Positions 16,585 to 24,936 of a stretch of 64,000 nucleotides of DNA are shown here, piece by piece. How positions within the stretch are numbered: position 1 is the stretch's first letter; each line of letters opens with the position of its first letter. The stretch is from Arsenicicoccus sp. oral taxon 190 (GTDB lineage Bacteria > Actinomycetota > Actinomycetes > Actinomycetales > Dermatophilaceae): contig NZ_CP012070.1 in assembly GCF_001189535.1 (NCBI RefSeq), positions 930,001 through 994,000 on the forward strand. The letters run 5' to 3'. The position numbers were made by a program, and so were the translations under genes. A model generated the notes under the pieces. The model saw only the letters and a program-made list of their open reading frames with translations. It ran no database searches and was not told the DNA's origin.

Positions 16585-17863
16585 CGCCGCGGCGGGTGAG
16601 GCCGGCCGCGGCCACGACGAGCAGCAGGAGCGTCCCGAGGACCACGCTCACCACCACCGCGACCCCGGTGTGCCACACGCCGACCGCGAGGGCGACCGCG
16701 GCGGCCCCCACCCAGACGACGGCCCCCACCCGGTGGCCGGCCACCGCGAGGTCGGCGTAGACCAGCACCTGCACCAGCGCGAGGACCACCCCCACCGCGG
16801 TGAAGACCCAGGCCAGCGGACCGAGCTCGGCGACATAGCCCGACCCGGCCACCACGGCCACCAGCAGGCGTCCCGCCAGCGCCGCGACCAGGACCCCGAC
16901 CGCGCCCACCCCGGCGGTCAGGGCCAGGGCGGACCGCAACGCCGCGGCGCGCTCCTCGGGGCGGGCCATGCGGGGGAAGTACATCGTCGCGACGAACTGC
17001 GGGCCCCAGAAGGCCACCTTCGCGAAGAGCGACCCCATGGTGTAGACGCCCGACTCGGCGCGCCCGAGGAAGTGGCGGGCCAGGATCAGGTCCAGGTTGG
17101 CCAGGACGAGCAGCCCGGCGGTGGGGAGCGCCCCGGCGAGGCCGGCCCGGGCGCGGGCCCAGCCGGCGGCCCAGACACCGCCGCCGGCCTCGACGTGGCC
17201 GCGGCCGGCACCCCGCAGGACGAGCAGCACCACGAGCGCGGCGACGGCGAACCACCCGGCGGTGTACCACCCCATGACCCCGAGCACCCCCTGCCCGAGG
17301 GCGGCGGCCAGCACCGCCGCGGCGACCTTGGCCACGCCGGTCACCAGGGCGGCCAGCCCCAGGGAGGCGAAGAGCTCGGCCCCCTGGAGCACCCCGAGCC
17401 CGGCGAAGGCGACGGTCATGGGCACCGCTGACACGGCGAGCACCACCAGGGCGCCCGGGCCGGGCAGGTGCAGCAGGGGCGCGAGCAGCGGCGCGGCGGC
17501 CACGAGGAGCAGGCCCGGGACACCTCCGACGAGCACCGCGGCCGCCAGCAGCCCGGGATCGGCGGCGCGGCCCGGGCCGCCCGTCCGGTCCTGGCCAACC
17601 TCTCGGCCCTTCTTGACCTCTCGGCCCTGGCTGACCTCGCGGCCCCGGCCGGCCGCCACGCCGCGGGCGGTGACCAGCTGCAGCCCGAGCCCGGGCACCG
17701 ACAGGATCGTCGACAGGTTGATGAGCGAGCCGACCGCCCCGAGGTCGTCGGCGCTCAGCACCCGGCCCAGCACCACGAAGAACGCGTAGCCCAGGAGGGC
17801 ACCGGCGAAGGTGCCCGCAAAGAGCAGTCCGCCCGGGGCCAGGGCGCGAGGCGTGCGCGGCAC
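16574..17863 (-). CDS. Polysaccharide flippase (Wzx/MOP superfamily-like)
   Basis: 429 residues with about 12-14 hydrophobic segments. The start LLFAGTFAGALLGYAFFVVLGRVLS and the internal LVLANLDLILARHFLG, GVYTMGSLFAKVAFWGPQF and TMYFPRMA are typical of lipid-linked oligosaccharide flippases of the MOP superfamily. A hydrophilic insert near residue 70-95 contains three GREV units (GREVSQGREVKKGREV), a low-complexity expansion in a loop. It is divergent, 60 bases away, from a conserved actinobacterial membrane protein, so the pair probably serves cell-surface glycan export. Confidence 0.82.
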   Translation of the reverse strand: MPRTPRALAPGGLLFAGTFAGALLGYAFFVVLGRVLSADDLGAVGSLINLSTILSVPGLGLQLVTARGVAAGRGREVSQGREVKKGREVGQDRTGGPGRAADPGLLAAAVLVGGVPGLLLVAAAPLLAPLLHLPGPGALVVLAVSAVPMTVAFAGLGVLQGAELFASLGLAALVTGVAKVAAAVLAAALGQGVLGVMGWYTAGWFAVAALVVLLVLRGAGRGHVEAGGGVWAAGWARARAGLAGALPTAGLLVLANLDLILARHFLGRAESGVYTMGSLFAKVAFWGPQFVATMYFPRMARPEERAAALRSALALTAGVGAVGVLVAALAGRLLVAVVAGSGYVAELGPLAWVFTAVGVVLALVQVLVYADLAVAGHRVGAVVWVGAAAVALAVGVWHTGVAVVVSVVLGTLLLLVVAAAGLTRRGVSG

Positions 17864-17923
17864 GAGGGGCTCCTTCGCCGGGGAGAGCGCTGGTCAGGGT
17901 GGTCAGCGTGCCATAGTGCCCGC

Positions 17924-19690
17924 ATGCGTCGGCGGTGGGTGTGGCCCGGATCTCCCGGGTGCGTCGCCGCCGTCACCGGGTCCCTTGCGGCGATCGCCGT
18001 GGCCCTGCTGTGGCTGTGGCCGGCCCTCGGGAGGGGCCAGCTCCTCTACCGCGACTTCGTGCAGGTGCCGGACCCGGTCCTCGGGCCCGCGGCGCTCGGC
18101 GTCGACGGTCAGCCACCCCGGGCGGTGCCCCTGGACGCCGTGACCGCCGTCCTCGCGCACGTCGTCCCCTCCGGGGCCCAGCAGCAGCTCCTGCTGGTGA
18201 CCTCGGTCGCCCTCGCCGGGTGCGGGATCGCGGTGCTGCTGCGGCGGCACGGCGTCGCCGCGACGGCGCCGGCCGCCGTCGTGGCCGTCTGGAGCCCCTA
18301 CGCCGCCGAGCGGCTGCTCCTCGGTCAGCCCCCGACCCTGCTCGCCTGGGCGATGGTGCCGTGGCTCGTGGCCGCGACCCGGTTGGACGGGCCGTGGTGG
18401 CGACGCCTCGCGGCTGTGCTGGCTGCGGCCCTGCCGGCGGCGCTCACACCGTTCGGCGGGGTGCTGGCGCTCGCGACGGCCCTCGTCGCCACGCTCGCGA
18501 CCCGGGGCCGGACCGACCGGGCCCGGTGGGAGCCGCTCGCCGTGCTGGGACTGGGCCTGCTGTGGTGCCTGCCCTGGTTGGTGGTCGCCGTACGCGGCAC
18601 GACCGGAGCCGGCGAGGTCGCGGGCGCCGAGGCCTTCGCGGTGCGGACGGATGGTCCCGGCGGCGTGCTCGATGTGCTCACCGGCGGGGGGATCTGGGCG
18701 CCGGCGGCCACCCTGGCCTCCCGCCAGGCCCCAGGGGCGCTCACCGCCTCGCTGATCCTGCTCGCCCTGGCCCTCGCCGTCGCGCTCGCCCTCGCCGTCA
18801 CCCTGGCCTGGGCCGGGAGGGCCGGGCCGGCGCCGACGGCCTTGCGCGGTGGTGGACCGCGCCCTCGACGGATGCCGGGCGCATGGCGGGGCCTATCGCC
18901 GCAGGGCCTCTCGCGACCGGAGGTCGTGCTGCTGGGTCTCGCGCTGATCCTGCCGCCGGTGGTCGCCCTCGCCCTCGCGACCCCGGCAGGACTGGTGGTC
19001 TGGGGCCCGGCCCAGCGGCTCCCCGGGCTGGGCCTCGCCCGCGACACCCATCGCCTGCAGGGCCTGTCGGTGCTGGCCACGGCCGTGCTGGTCGGCCTGG
19101 GCGTGGCGGCGCTGGGGCGGCTCGTCCGGCGCCGCGACCAGCGGCTGGGGCACGTCGCCGCCGGCGCGGCCGCCGTGACCGTGGCCGCTCTCGCCCTGCT
19201 CACCGCACCCGACGCCCCGGCGCGGCTGCACCAGGCCTACCGCCCGGTGACCTTCCCGGCGGGGTGGGCGCCGGCGGTGGCTGCCGTCGGTGACCGCACG
19301 ACGCTGGTGCTGCCGTGGCAGGCCTTCCGGCAGCAGGCGTGGGCCGGGCCGCAACCCTTCCTCGACCCGGTGCCGCTCGCGCTGCCCGGCCGCGTCGTCG
19401 CCGCGCGTGACCTGCATGTCCGCCGCGACGGCAGGGAGCTCGTGGTCGGGTCCGACGACATCACGCTCGCTCGCGCCTGGGCCGGCGGCGACCTCGATGC
19501 GCTGCGCGCGGCCGGCATCCGGGCCGTCGTGGCCTGGCAGGGCACCCCGGGAGCAGCCCCGGCAACGGCAGCGCCAGCCCCAGCCAACGCAACGCCAGCC
19601 CCAGCACCTGCGGCCTCCGGCCTGCGCCCGATCGTCACGTCCGGGCCGCTGCTCGTGTGGCTGCTGGACGACCCCGCAGCATCCCCCTGA
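17924..19690 (+). CDS. Polytopic membrane protein of actinobacterial glycan loci (GT-C-like)
   Basis: 588 residues with roughly 10-12 membrane segments. The external loop GQLLYRDFVQVPDP and the motif VWSPYAAERLLLGQPPTLLA recall a conserved family next to flippases and AftD-type transferases in actinobacteria. A GT-C-like topology is suggested, but no catalytic acidic motif is certain. The C-terminal 150 residues are soluble, interrupted by an Ala/Pro/Thr run (PATAAPAPANATPAPAP). The ATG at 17924 is chosen because upstream sequence belongs to the divergent flippase. Confidence 0.75.
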   Translation: MRRRWVWPGSPGCVAAVTGSLAAIAVALLWLWPALGRGQLLYRDFVQVPDPVLGPAALGVDGQPPRAVPLDAVTAVLAHVVPSGAQQQLLLVTSVALAGCGIAVLLRRHGVAATAPAAVVAVWSPYAAERLLLGQPPTLLAWAMVPWLVAATRLDGPWWRRLAAVLAAALPAALTPFGGVLALATALVATLATRGRTDRARWEPLAVLGLGLLWCLPWLVVAVRGTTGAGEVAGAEAFAVRTDGPGGVLDVLTGGGIWAPAATLASRQAPGALTASLILLALALAVALALAVTLAWAGRAGPAPTALRGGGPRPRRMPGAWRGLSPQGLSRPEVVLLGLALILPPVVALALATPAGLVVWGPAQRLPGLGLARDTHRLQGLSVLATAVLVGLGVAALGRLVRRRDQRLGHVAAGAAAVTVAALALLTAPDAPARLHQAYRPVTFPAGWAPAVAAVGDRTTLVLPWQAFRQQAWAGPQPFLDPVPLALPGRVVAARDLHVRRDGRELVVGSDDITLARAWAGGDLDALRAAGIRAVVAWQGTPGAAPATAAPAPANATPAPAPAASGLRPIVTSGPLLVWLLDDPAASP

Positions 19691-19711
19691 CCGCGGCCCC
19701 TCAGGCTGGTG

Positions 19712-19743
19712 GCAGATCTTCGGGTTCCAACCCGAAGAGCTGC
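19712..19743 (+). terminator. Stem-loop after the 17.9-kb membrane protein gene
   Basis: Nested arms GCAG/CTGC and CTTCGGGTT/AACCCGAAG close on a two-base centre, 21 bases after the stop codon. It is a compact, near-perfect hairpin. Confidence 0.65.
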
Positions 19744-19842
19744 TATCGCGCTGCTCGGAGTTCACGGCATGATCACGGTCCGGCCCGGCCGGGCGAGGAG
19801 AATTCCTTGGACCATCGAAATAGTGCGTAGAGTTGGCGGAAG

Positions 19843-20292
19843 ATGGATCCAGGACGGGCCGTCGACCACCACGCACCGGACGGAGGTCTCGTGCCCATGA
19901 TCGAGACCGGACACGAGCATGAGGGCCGCAGCGAAGTTCCGACCCTGACCACGCCGATTTAGAACGAGCTCGACGAGTTACGCGCGCGGCACCTCGTCGC
20001 GGCACTGGTCGAACTGTCGGGACGCGGGGGACGTGAGGCCGACATAGCAGACCTCCTCGCCACGCGACTCCAGGCACTCCGAATCGAACAGCCGCGCGCG
20101 GTGGTCGCCACCATGGCCGAGAACCTCCGCAACGGCGAGCCCGTGACGATCGTGACCGACCAGGGACGCGTGTTGCACGAAGACCCGTCCTGGGCACCCG
20201 CCGGGCAAGACCCTGACGTCCAGGCCACGGAAGACCCCCTGGACGAGGACCGACTCTGCAAAACTGAGCGAAGCTACGAATCACGGACGTGA
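19843..20292 (+). pseudogene. Unknown small gene interrupted by an in-frame TAG
   Basis: From ATG 19843 (or GTG 19891, which has GGAGG five bases ahead) the frame runs to TAG at 19960. It then continues without another stop to TGA at 20290-20292. The downstream part reads LRARHLVAALVELSGRGG, ADIADLLATRLQAL, MAENLRNGEPVTIVTDQGRV, a credible soluble helical protein. The whole would be about 149 residues. Codon use is less GC-biased than the neighbours. Either a nonsense mutation inactivated it, or two short proteins are made (the second from GTG 20101). No family was recognised. Confidence 0.45.
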
Positions 20293-21000
20293 TCGCGCAG
20301 CAAACCAATGGAAGTGCACCACGAGCGTGAGGTGCCTAACGCCCACATAGGTCGTGCGCTACCGGATGGTCAGAGCAACCACGCTCAGGAACGGGGCAGA
20401 CGCCCTGGCCGCCGGCGGCCCATGTTGTGGGCCAGAACCGTTCTGCGGCCGGTTAGTGGAATCTCCCACCACCGGCGCGGTAGGTGGCGATGAGGCTGCG
20501 GACAAGGCTTCTTAGCCGGCGAGTGAGGGTAGCCAACGACGAGCGTGAGGGCGTCGGTGCGGGGGTTGAAACGGTACTAACCCCCTTTTTCTGTCCAGAC
20601 GAGATGACCATGACACTAACGGTGCATAACAGAAGCACCCATCGTTCTTGCCGTCTCATGACCCGATGCTAGACGTTCCTGCTGTACGCCGTCGCTGCAA
20701 CCAACCAGGAGCCGGACAGTCTCATCAGCTGCACCCGCCTAGACGAGGCATGGAACCTGGGTGTGGTCCGTCGCGCTGGATGCCCTCGGCACGAAAGGGG
20801 CCTGGTGCGCCCTGTCTTTCGGCCGTTGCCGATCGTTTCGTGCAACGATAGAGATGGAGGAGGGACGTTCGCAGACGAAGTGCGGCAGACCCTCACCCCC
20901 CTTCCCCGCGCGGGCGGTCTCGACCGGTCTCGAGATCGCCCGCGATAGCGGTTGGCGCCCAGGTGAGGCGGGAGGATCAGGCGCCCCGGTCGCTACTTCC
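20293..21000. other. Gene-free 0.7-kb stretch with a small palindrome
   Basis: No ORF here looks like a real protein on either strand. Base composition is less GC-rich than the surroundings. A hairpin GGCCCA-N5-TGGGCC lies at 20417-20433, followed by the palindrome AGAACCGTTCT. It is probably a relic of accessory DNA next to the interrupted gene. Confidence 0.5.
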
Positions 21001-21879
21001 TCAACGCGGTGCGTTCTTGGGTGGCTCCATAGCGGGCGATTCCGGATGGTGCAGAACCCCGAGGCGAGCCCGACGCAGGTAGAGATCGGCGTCAGCAGCC
21101 GCCAGGACCTGCTCGTAGTCATCGCCCGGGCCCCATCGAGCCACACCGACGCTGGCCGCGTAGGGGATCCACCCGTGAGGGGCTTCGACCCGCCCGATGC
21201 CCACCGACTGGACGGTGACGGCGATGCTCTCAGGGTCCAGGTCTGCCCCAACCACGTCGAGGAGGAACTCATCACCCCCGACGCGAGCGATGAACCATCC
21301 CTGCTTCTGCAGCTCCGTCAACCCGCGGGCGACGGACTCCAGGACTAGGTCACCGATGGGATGCCCGTAGGTGTCATTGACGCACTTCAGCCCGTCGACG
21401 TCCATGACAGCGAGAATGCTACTGGTCGCTGACCGGCCCGCCACGTATGCCTGCCAGCGCCGCCGGTTGGGCAGCGCCGTCAAAGCGTCATGGTTGGCAG
21501 CTCTCTCGAGATCGTCCAGGTGGGCCCGGTTCTCGCTCCAGTCTTCGATGATCACCATCACGGTCACTTCGCCATCAATGACGACGGCAGACTTGGTCAC
21601 GCGAGCATGGACGATCTCACCCGATCGCGTCAGCAGCCGGCGCTGGGTCCGCAACCCCGTGACCTTCTGCTCCAGCAGCTTGGCTGCATCCTGGTTTCTC
21701 GCTCTGAGATCATCAGGGTGGATCACGTCGGTGAACGAGAGCTCAAGCGCCTCCTCGCGGGTATACCCCAACATGGCCGCAAAGGCGGGGTTGGCGTCTC
21801 GAACTCGGCCGTCCCGCCCGTGGACCACGACGCCAAGGGGGAGCGCGTCGATCAAGAGCCGGCATTCATGGGCATCCAT
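21001..21879 (-). CDS. PAS-GGDEF diguanylate cyclase
   Basis: 292 residues from ATG 21879 (AGGA eight bases upstream). Residues 1-120 form a PAS domain (VVVHGRDGRVRDANPAFAAM, YTREEALELSFTDVIHPDD). The GGDEF domain follows with DALTALPNRRRW, the metal-binding MDVDGLKCVNDTYGHPIGD and an intact active site RVGGDEF. No RxxD inhibitory site is visible five residues upstream. It should make cyclic di-GMP in the cytoplasm in response to a PAS-sensed signal. No membrane segments are seen. It stands alone in a gene-poor patch. Confidence 0.88.
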   Translation of the reverse strand: MDAHECRLLIDALPLGVVVHGRDGRVRDANPAFAAMLGYTREEALELSFTDVIHPDDLRARNQDAAKLLEQKVTGLRTQRRLLTRSGEIVHARVTKSAVVIDGEVTVMVIIEDWSENRAHLDDLERAANHDALTALPNRRRWQAYVAGRSATSSILAVMDVDGLKCVNDTYGHPIGDLVLESVARGLTELQKQGWFIARVGGDEFLLDVVGADLDPESIAVTVQSVGIGRVEAPHGWIPYAASVGVARWGPGDDYEQVLAAADADLYLRRARLGVLHHPESPAMEPPKNAPR

Positions 21880-22304
21880 AGCGATCCTTTGACTCGCGTG
21901 GTGAGCACGGGTTCGCCCCGTCGTATCCGTGCCAGGTGCCGCATCACGAGAGTGACCGCCGGTGCCGTAGCACGGCTCCTGTACCACTGTGCCAGACGGA
22001 GCCGGCTCTACGGCAGACAGCACTGCCTACGTCCAGAACCGTAAGAACCATCCCAGGTCGCCACTCACTATCGTTCCAGCGTGGAAACAGTGTAGAACAG
22101 CTCCAGATCGGAGCTGACACCTTTCTATCGGCAGTGGCAGCCGTCCACCTGGTCGCGTGAGACCTCGGGCTCCTCGCCCCGTCTCATCGAATCCCGTGTC
22201 GCGTCATAGTCTTCGTCGTCGCGGCCGTTCCCGAAACGGCACACCACAGCCCATAACGACCAGGTAACCCCCAGCAGGCCAGTCGCACTCATCGGTATGA
22301 CATA
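21880..22304. other. Gene-free stretch upstream of the GGDEF gene
   Basis: I see no supportable gene. The minus-strand ORF that crosses it is only meaningful in its N-terminal transposase-like part (22305-22511). No convincing promoter or hairpin could be assigned. Confidence 0.4.
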
Positions 22305-22511
22305 CGCGGGACTGCTGAAGGTTTGATTGACCCTTCGGGTGTGGTGCTGTGTGGCGCTGCAGGCCTCGGGCCGCTCGCTCTGCGCGCAGTCAGCGATGGT
22401 GGTCGTGCGGGTCTTCTCCCGCGGGATCCCGCGCAGACCCTGGGCTCTCATCAGCCGCTCGACGGTGCACCGGGCAACCGTGACGCCGACCGGGGGACCG
22501 CGGGGCGGCAT
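22305..22511 (-). pseudogene. IS3-family transposase (OrfB) remnant
   Basis: The minus strand encodes VARCTVERLMRAQGLRGIPR followed by EKTRTTTIAD. This is the helix-turn-helix-like segment found near the start of IS3/IS150 OrfB proteins. RRVNQTFSSPA, which matches the following NRxF-APxPN region, is still present but out of register. No integrase catalytic core, terminal repeats or intact ends remain, so this is a degraded fragment. Confidence 0.6.
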
Positions 22512-22659
22512 ACGAGCGTGTTGTGAGGCAGATCACACCACGACCGGCATGATCCGACGTAAGGTAACCGACCAGTAACTTGGCTCACCCCCGCCGGGTT
22601 GCGTGGCGCCTCCCCACGTGGAGCTCCCCCTTCCGCCTGAATGACGAAGAGGTCCGTCC

Positions 22660-22848
22660 ATGCCTTCGCAGCACCACGGCCGCAAGGTCGCCGCCCTGAT
22701 CACCGCCCTGTCCTGCCTCCTCGGGATCGGGGCCGCCACGCTGGCCGCCCAGGCCCTCGCCGCCTCCGCGCCCGACGACGCCAAGGCCGCCACGACCGGG
22801 CACGAGACCAGCGTCAAGCCGGCCGAGATCATCGGTTACGGCGGCTGA
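22660..22848 (+). CDS. Small secreted peptide, 62 residues
   Basis: A basic start (MPSQHHGRK) is followed by a hydrophobic core (VAALITALSCLLGIGAATLAA) and an AQALA-AS signal-peptidase site. Cleavage would leave about 28 residues ending SVKPAEIIGYGG. GAAGAGG lies eight bases before the ATG. It precedes the GT4 gene by 40 bases and seems to be the first gene of the glycan operon. No family is recognised. It could be a secreted or membrane-tethered accessory, or a leader-type ORF. Confidence 0.55.
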   Translation: MPSQHHGRKVAALITALSCLLGIGAATLAAQALAASAPDDAKAATTGHETSVKPAEIIGYGG

Positions 22849-22888
22849 CGGCCCCGGCCGTCACGCCACCTGGCCTACGCCCACCGCC

Positions 22889-24061
22889 GTGCGTATCGCC
22901 TTCCTCAGCTGGCGCGACCTCACCCACCCCGAGGGTGGCGGAGCGGAGCGCTACGCCCAGAACGTCTGCGCCGGCCTCGCCGTGCGCGGGCACGACATCA
23001 CCTTCCTGTGCGCCGCCCACGGCGACGCCCCCGCCGAGGAGCACCTCGACGGCTACCGCATCCTCCGGCAGGGCGGACGCGCCGGCGTCTACCCGGCGGC
23101 CGTGCGGCGGCTGCGCGCCCTGGAGCGCGAGGAGGGTCACGTCGACGTCGTCGTCGACATCCAGAACGGCCTGCCCTTCGGGTCCCGCCTCGGCACCCTG
23201 TCCCCGGTCGTCGTGCTCGTCCACCACGTCCACAAGGAGCAGTGGCCGGTCGTCTTCCACCGCGCGGTGGCCGACCTCGGCTGGTGGCTCGAGTCGCGCG
23301 TCGCGCCGTGGCTCTACCGCGGCTGCCAGTACGTCTCGGTCTCCGAGCGCACCCGCGACGAGCTCGTCGAGCTCGGGGTGGCGGCCGACGACGTCTCCGT
23401 GATCCACAACGGCACCGACGTGCCCTGGTCCACCCGCAGCTCCCGCACACCGCACCCCAGCCTCGTCGTGCTCGGTCGCCTCGTGCCGCACAAGCGGGTC
23501 GAGCTCGCGATCGACGCCGTGCAGGCGCTGCGGCACCGGTTCCCGGGGCTGCGGCTGCGGGTCGTGGGCGATGGGTGGTGGCGCGAGCAGGTGGTCGAGC
23601 ACGCCCAGCGTGTCGGGGCCGCGGACGTCGTCGACATCCTCGGGTTCGTCGACGAGGTGACCAAGCACCGCGAGCTCGCGTCGGCGTGGGTCTCGCTCGC
23701 GCCCAGCCTCAAGGAGGGCTGGGGCCTCAACGTCATCGAGGCGGCCACCCACGGTGCCCCCACGGTCGCGTTCCACGGCGCGGGAGGCCTCTCGGAGTCC
23801 GTCGTCGACGGCCACACCGGGCTGCTGGCCGACGACCTGCCCGGGTTCGTCGCGGCCGTGGCGCGGCTCCTCGAGGACCACGACCTGCGGCACCGGATGG
23901 CCCTCGCCGCCGAGGAGCACGCCGCGCGCTTCTCCTGGGAGGACACCGTCACCAGCTGGGAGCGGCTGCTCGCCCGCACCGCCGCCCACCAGCCGCCCGT
24001 GGCCGTCACCGACCAGGTCGTGACGGCGCCCACGGGCGAGCCCAGCCGGGTCAGCGCATGA
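22889..24061 (+). CDS. GT4-family glycosyltransferase
   Basis: 390 residues, GT-B fold. The N-terminal domain has FLSWRDLTHPEGGGAERYAQ (acceptor-side Gly-rich loop) and a lone linker IHNGTDVPW. The C-terminal donor domain contains VVLGRLVPHKRVELAIDAV and the EX7E motif in KEGWGLNVIEAATHG. It transfers a sugar from a nucleotide donor (possibly GDP- or UDP-linked) to a glycan acceptor in the cytoplasm. The start is GTG without a strong ribosome site. It overlaps the methyltransferase gene by four bases. Confidence 0.88.
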   Translation: MRIAFLSWRDLTHPEGGGAERYAQNVCAGLAVRGHDITFLCAAHGDAPAEEHLDGYRILRQGGRAGVYPAAVRRLRALEREEGHVDVVVDIQNGLPFGSRLGTLSPVVVLVHHVHKEQWPVVFHRAVADLGWWLESRVAPWLYRGCQYVSVSERTRDELVELGVAADDVSVIHNGTDVPWSTRSSRTPHPSLVVLGRLVPHKRVELAIDAVQALRHRFPGLRLRVVGDGWWREQVVEHAQRVGAADVVDILGFVDEVTKHRELASAWVSLAPSLKEGWGLNVIEAATHGAPTVAFHGAGGLSESVVDGHTGLLADDLPGFVAAVARLLEDHDLRHRMALAAEEHAARFSWEDTVTSWERLLARTAAHQPPVAVTDQVVTAPTGEPSRVSA

Positions 24062-24936
24062 CCCACGCGACCACGCCGGCCCCGGGAGCGGGGCTCGCGG
24101 CATACGGCTCGGACCCCCGACCAGGCCGTATGCCGCATACCCCCGCCGACCCGCCGCGCCGTCCGCCGAGGCACGCCGCGACCGGGCGGCGGCTGCCCCC
24201 GCTGGCGCCCGTCGGGTCGCTGCGGCGCTCGGTGCAGCTCTTCCGGGCGTTCACGGTCGAGCAGACCGACCCCGCCTACTTCTACGGGCTGCTGGCGCTC
24301 GACTCGGTCCGCGAGGCGAGCCGGTGGTGCGACCTGGACGGCGCCACGATGGTCGACGTGGGGGGCGGGCCGGGCTACTTCGCCGACGCGTTCACCGAGG
24401 CGGGGGCGCGATACGCCGGCATCGATCCCGACGCCGGCGAGCTGGAGCGGCGCGGCACGGTCGCCGGCAACACGCTGCGCGCGTCAGGGCTGGCGCTGCC
24501 GGTCGCCGACGACGTGGTGGACCTCGCCTACTCCAGCAACGTCCTGGAGCACGTCCCCGACCCGGAGGCGATGGTCGAGGAGATGGTGCGGATCACCCGG
24601 CCCGGCGGCACCGTGGTGCTGTCCTGGACGCCGTGGCTGTCGCCGTGGGGTGGTCACGAGACCGCGCCGTGGCACTACCTGGGCGGGCGACGCGCGGCCG
24701 ACCGCTATGCCCGCCGCCACGGCCACCGCCCCAAGAACGACTTCGGGCGCTCCCTCTACGACTGCTCCATCGCCCGGATGCTCACCTGGCTGCGCGCCGC
24801 TGAGCGCGACGGCCGGGTCGAGACCGTCGAGGTGCTGCCGCGCTACCACCCGGCCTGGGCGCGCTGGCTGATCCGGGTGCCCCTGGTCCGTGAGGTCGCC
24901 TCGTGGAACGCCGTGGTCGTGCTGCGGGTGCGATGA
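24058..24936 (+). CDS. Class I SAM-dependent methyltransferase
   Basis: 292 residues starting at an ATGA overlap with the GT4 gene. A Pro/Arg-rich leader of about 50 residues is followed by the Rossmann fold: MVDVGGGPGYFADAFTEAGA (motif I), GIDPDAGEL, then SNVLEHVPDPEAMVEEM and RPGGTVVLSWTPW. The late segment GHRPKNDFGRSLYDCSI probably binds substrate. The family methylates small molecules or sugars. Position between GT4 and AftD suggests methylation of a surface glycan or its lipid carrier (inference). Confidence 0.85.
   Translation: MTHATTPAPGAGLAAYGSDPRPGRMPHTPADPPRRPPRHAATGRRLPPLAPVGSLRRSVQLFRAFTVEQTDPAYFYGLLALDSVREASRWCDLDGATMVDVGGGPGYFADAFTEAGARYAGIDPDAGELERRGTVAGNTLRASGLALPVADDVVDLAYSSNVLEHVPDPEAMVEEMVRITRPGGTVVLSWTPWLSPWGGHETAPWHYLGGRRAADRYARRHGHRPKNDFGRSLYDCSIARMLTWLRAAERDGRVETVEVLPRYHPAWARWLIRVPLVREVASWNAVVVLRVR

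Noticed and set aside
19712..19743. Possible tRNA T-arm (GGTTCCAACC-like) suggesting an integrase attachment site
   Set aside because: No acceptor stem, anticodon arm or CCA end can be drawn around it, and the stem extends as a simple terminator hairpin.
20761..21348. 195-residue plus-strand ORF opposite the GGDEF gene
   Set aside because: Most of it is antisense to the cyclase domain and the rest shows no protein-like pattern.
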